Source of the DNA: Myxococcales bacterium
Lineage (GTDB): Bacteria > Myxococcota_A > Bradymonadia > UBA7976 > UBA1532
DNA length: 64,000 bases
Assembly (NCBI GenBank): GCA_020633435.1
Contig: JACKDP010000005.1
Coordinates: 434,001 to 498,000, forward strand
Direction: 5' to 3'
Shown here in pieces: positions 62,517 through 64,000 of the stretch. The notes under the pieces were generated by a model, which saw only the letters and a list, made by a program, of their open reading frames with translations, had not been told where the DNA came from and did no database searches. How positions within the stretch are numbered: the first letter of the stretch is position 1; every line of letters starts with the position of its first letter. The position numbers and the translations under genes are program-made.

Positions 62517-62538
62517 GTCCACGCAAGTGGTGTACGAG
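62517..62538 (+). repeat. IS256 left terminal inverted repeat (core)
   Basis: 22-bp core, beginning GTCCACGCAAGTGG. Its reverse complement occurs at 63917-63938 with one mismatch (A to C in the centre). Confidence 0.88.
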
Positions 62539-62558
62539 GTTCACCACGTCATCTCCCC

Positions 62559-63791
62559 CTACACCGCCTCCGCCGCCAGTCGGCGGGGCGCCTCTGCTTC
62601 CACGACCACGCTCCCTGACGTCGTGCCCTGCACCGCCTCCAGGTTCATGTAGCGTCGCGCTTCGATCCACTCATCGTTCTGCTCGGCCAGCACCATCCCG
62701 ACCAGTCGCAACAGCGCGAATCTACTCGGGAAGATCCCGACCACGTCGGTCCTCCGTCTCACTTCCTTGTTGAGCCGTTCCTGGGGGTTGTTCGACCAGA
62801 TCTGCTTCCACACGGTCGTCGGGTGCTGGGTGAAGGCCAGCAGGTCCTCGCGCGCCTCGGCCAGGTAGTCGGCGACGTCCGGGAAGCGGCCCTCGAGCTG
62901 TGTGACGACCCGGCTGAACTGGGTCCCGACCTCAGCCGCGTCCGGCTGCTGGAAGATGGTCCGCACCGCCGTGGCGACGAAGCTCTGCGCCTTCTTGGGC
63001 ACCTTCGTGAGCAGGTTGCGCATGAAGTGCGTGCGGCACCGCTGCCAGCTCGCCGACGGCAGCGCCGCCCCGATGGCCTTCACCAGGCCACTGTGGGCGT
63101 CCGAGGTCACGAGCCGCACGCCCCCCAGGCCGCGGGCGACCAGGCCGCGCAGGAAGGCGAGCCAGCCGGCGCCGTCCTCCGTCGTCGTGGTGTCCAGCCC
63201 GAGGACCTCGCGCTTGCCTTCCTGGTTGACGCCCACCGCGAGCAGAGCCGCGACGCTGACCACCCGGCCCTCCTCGCGGCACTTGATCTCGAGAGCATCG
63301 ACCCAGACGAACGGGTAGGCCCCCGAGAGCGGACGTTCTCGGAACGCCTTGACCTCTTCATCCAATGATTCCGAGAGCTTGGAGACCTGCGACTTCGAGA
63401 TGCCCTCGACGCCGAGCGCCTTGACGAGCTTGTCGACGCGCCTGGTCGACACCCCCAGCACGTAGGACTCCGCGATGACGCTCATCAACGCGCGCTCGGC
63501 CCGTCGGCGGCGCTCCAGCAGCCACTCGGGGAAGTAGCTCCCCGAACGCAGCTTGGGAATGGCGAGCTCGATGGTGCCCGCCCGCGTGTCCCAGGGGCGG
63601 ATGCGGTAGCCGTTGCGCTGGTTGACCCGCGCCGGCGACCGCTCGCCATGGGCTGCGCCACACAGCGCATCAACCTGCGCCCCCATGAGCGACTCCGTGA
63701 CGTTCTTGAGGAGCTCGGCGACCACGTCGTCGGGCGTCTCCTCGATCAGCTTGCCCAGCAGGGCCTTTCCATCCATCTTCATGTCGACCAC
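62559..63791 (-). CDS. IS256 family DDE transposase
   Basis: A 410-residue Mutator/IS256-type transposase. First catalytic Asp in FVWVDALEIKCREEG, second in LVTSDAHSGLVKAIG, and the Glu in NNPQERLNKEVRRRTDVVGI, the family signature region. Other family features are ERSPARVNQRNGYR, YVLGVSTRRVDKLV, CRTHFMRNLL and LLRLVGMVLAEQNDEW. It appears complete. Two starts are possible, GTG 63791 or ATG 63782. Codon usage is less GC3-extreme than neighbours in places, consistent with a mobile gene. Confidence 0.96.
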   Translation of the reverse strand: MVDMKMDGKALLGKLIEETPDDVVAELLKNVTESLMGAQVDALCGAAHGERSPARVNQRNGYRIRPWDTRAGTIELAIPKLRSGSYFPEWLLERRRRAERALMSVIAESYVLGVSTRRVDKLVKALGVEGISKSQVSKLSESLDEEVKAFRERPLSGAYPFVWVDALEIKCREEGRVVSVAALLAVGVNQEGKREVLGLDTTTTEDGAGWLAFLRGLVARGLGGVRLVTSDAHSGLVKAIGAALPSASWQRCRTHFMRNLLTKVPKKAQSFVATAVRTIFQQPDAAEVGTQFSRVVTQLEGRFPDVADYLAEAREDLLAFTQHPTTVWKQIWSNNPQERLNKEVRRRTDVVGIFPSRFALLRLVGMVLAEQNDEWIEARRYMNLEAVQGTTSGSVVVEAEAPRRLAAEAV

Positions 63792-63916
63792 CGTTTCTGG
63801 CCTCGGCCAGATCGTCTTTGTGTTTGGCGACTTGAAGATGACGCGGTGGTCCCTCTTCTTCCAGGCCCCGGGCGCCCGCGGCTGACGCCGAGGCTGGTGC
63901 CGGGGTCAGGTCAGGG

Positions 63917-63938
63917 CTCGTACACCACGTGCGTGGAC
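63917..63938 (-). repeat. IS256 right terminal inverted repeat (core)
   Basis: Begins CTCGTACACCACGTGC; the inverted partner of 62517-62538, one mismatch. Confidence 0.88.
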
Positions 63939-63944
63939 TCTACT

Positions 63945-63953
63945 TGATCGAAA
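63945..63953. repeat. Target-site duplication, right copy (9 bp)
   Basis: TGATCGAAA, identical to 62502-62510. The remaining 47 bases to the window edge are AT-richer than the rest and contain no gene I can support. Confidence 0.85.
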
Positions 63954-64000
63954 TTGTAGTATGGCCGAAAAATTCTAGCGAGGCGTGATCCGAGCCGTGC

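Larger units (their letters stand above)
62511..63944 (-). mobile_element. Complete IS256-family insertion sequence (1434 bp)
   Basis: The element is bounded by inverted ends whose core (22 bp, one mismatch) lies at 62517-62538 and 63917-63938, containing the shared GTGGTGTACGAG. The outer six bases match only partly. It is flanked by the perfect 9-bp duplication TGATCGAAA. Length, one transposase and an 8-9 bp duplication fit IS256. The intact duplication shows a simple transposition that is probably fairly recent. It lies between the PqqD-like gene (start 62428) and the AT-rich DNA beyond 63953. Confidence 0.88.

Overview
This 64 kb window is very GC-rich, almost entirely coding DNA. No gene-free stretch exceeds about 240 bases, and no rRNA, tRNA or CRISPR array was seen. 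The gene content points to a Myxococcota (delta-proteobacterial) chromosome. It carries a MYXO-CTERM-like C-terminal tail (gene at 43881), a Ser/Thr kinase with the myxobacterial HRDVSPQN catalytic loop and PEGA-like tail (27812), a TIGR04552-like protein, a heptaheme c-type cytochrome fused to TPRs, and many lipoproteins with FG-GAP/VCBS or MopE-like calcium/metal motifs. ||| Left part (1-37 kb) is mainly housekeeping. In order it holds a HARE-HTH/Mrr-fold protein, a YicC-gmk-relA/spoT run, an amidohydrolase, an MBL hydrolase, a GH113-like hydrolase, a SPOR protein, GTP-dependent PEP carboxykinase, lepA-lepB, and a pyrR-pyrB-pyrC'-carA pyrimidine operon whose dihydroorotase member has lost its metal ligands. 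It continues with trmL, a moaD-moaE fusion, an M16 protease, a Ser/Thr kinase, the cytochrome-TPR protein, and a salvage trio hpt-upp-tdk. ||| Middle part (34-48 kb) is surface and accessory: a membrane sulfatase, a GT39-like glycosyltransferase, a six-repeat VCBS protein, an AraC regulator, a small protein ending in a sliding-clamp motif, a metzincin lipoprotein, an Ig/IPT-like MYXO-CTERM protein, a heavily frameshifted lipoprotein-like gene and a SLOG-fold protein. ||| Right part (48.4-59.9 kb) is the most unusual: an eleven-gene, tightly coupled operon. It combines a tetraether-synthase (Tes/MJ0619)-like radical SAM enzyme, a B12-type radical SAM enzyme, one canonical and two aberrant ketosynthase-fold proteins, an SDR, a free ACP, an unknown-domain-ACP fusion, an HHxxxDG acyltransferase, a flavin oxidoreductase and a flippase-like membrane protein. 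I infer a dedicated type II fatty-acid/polyketide-like pathway whose acyl chains are modified by radical chemistry, perhaps cross-linked or otherwise unusual lipids. ||| Next to it (60.4-62.4 kb), on the other strand, lies a two-gene unit: a PqqD/RRE-like protein and a prolyl-4-hydroxylase-like/ATP-grasp fusion. It looks like a peptide-modifying (RiPP-like) system. A complete IS256-family element with inverted ends and a perfect 9-bp target duplication is inserted directly upstream of it. ||| Five genes show apparent frameshifts, all inside GC-rich low-complexity tracts, so consensus errors are as likely as real mutations. Recurrent promoter-like sites (TTG..., 16-18 bp, TAGGNT or TATAAT-like) precede several leftmost genes.
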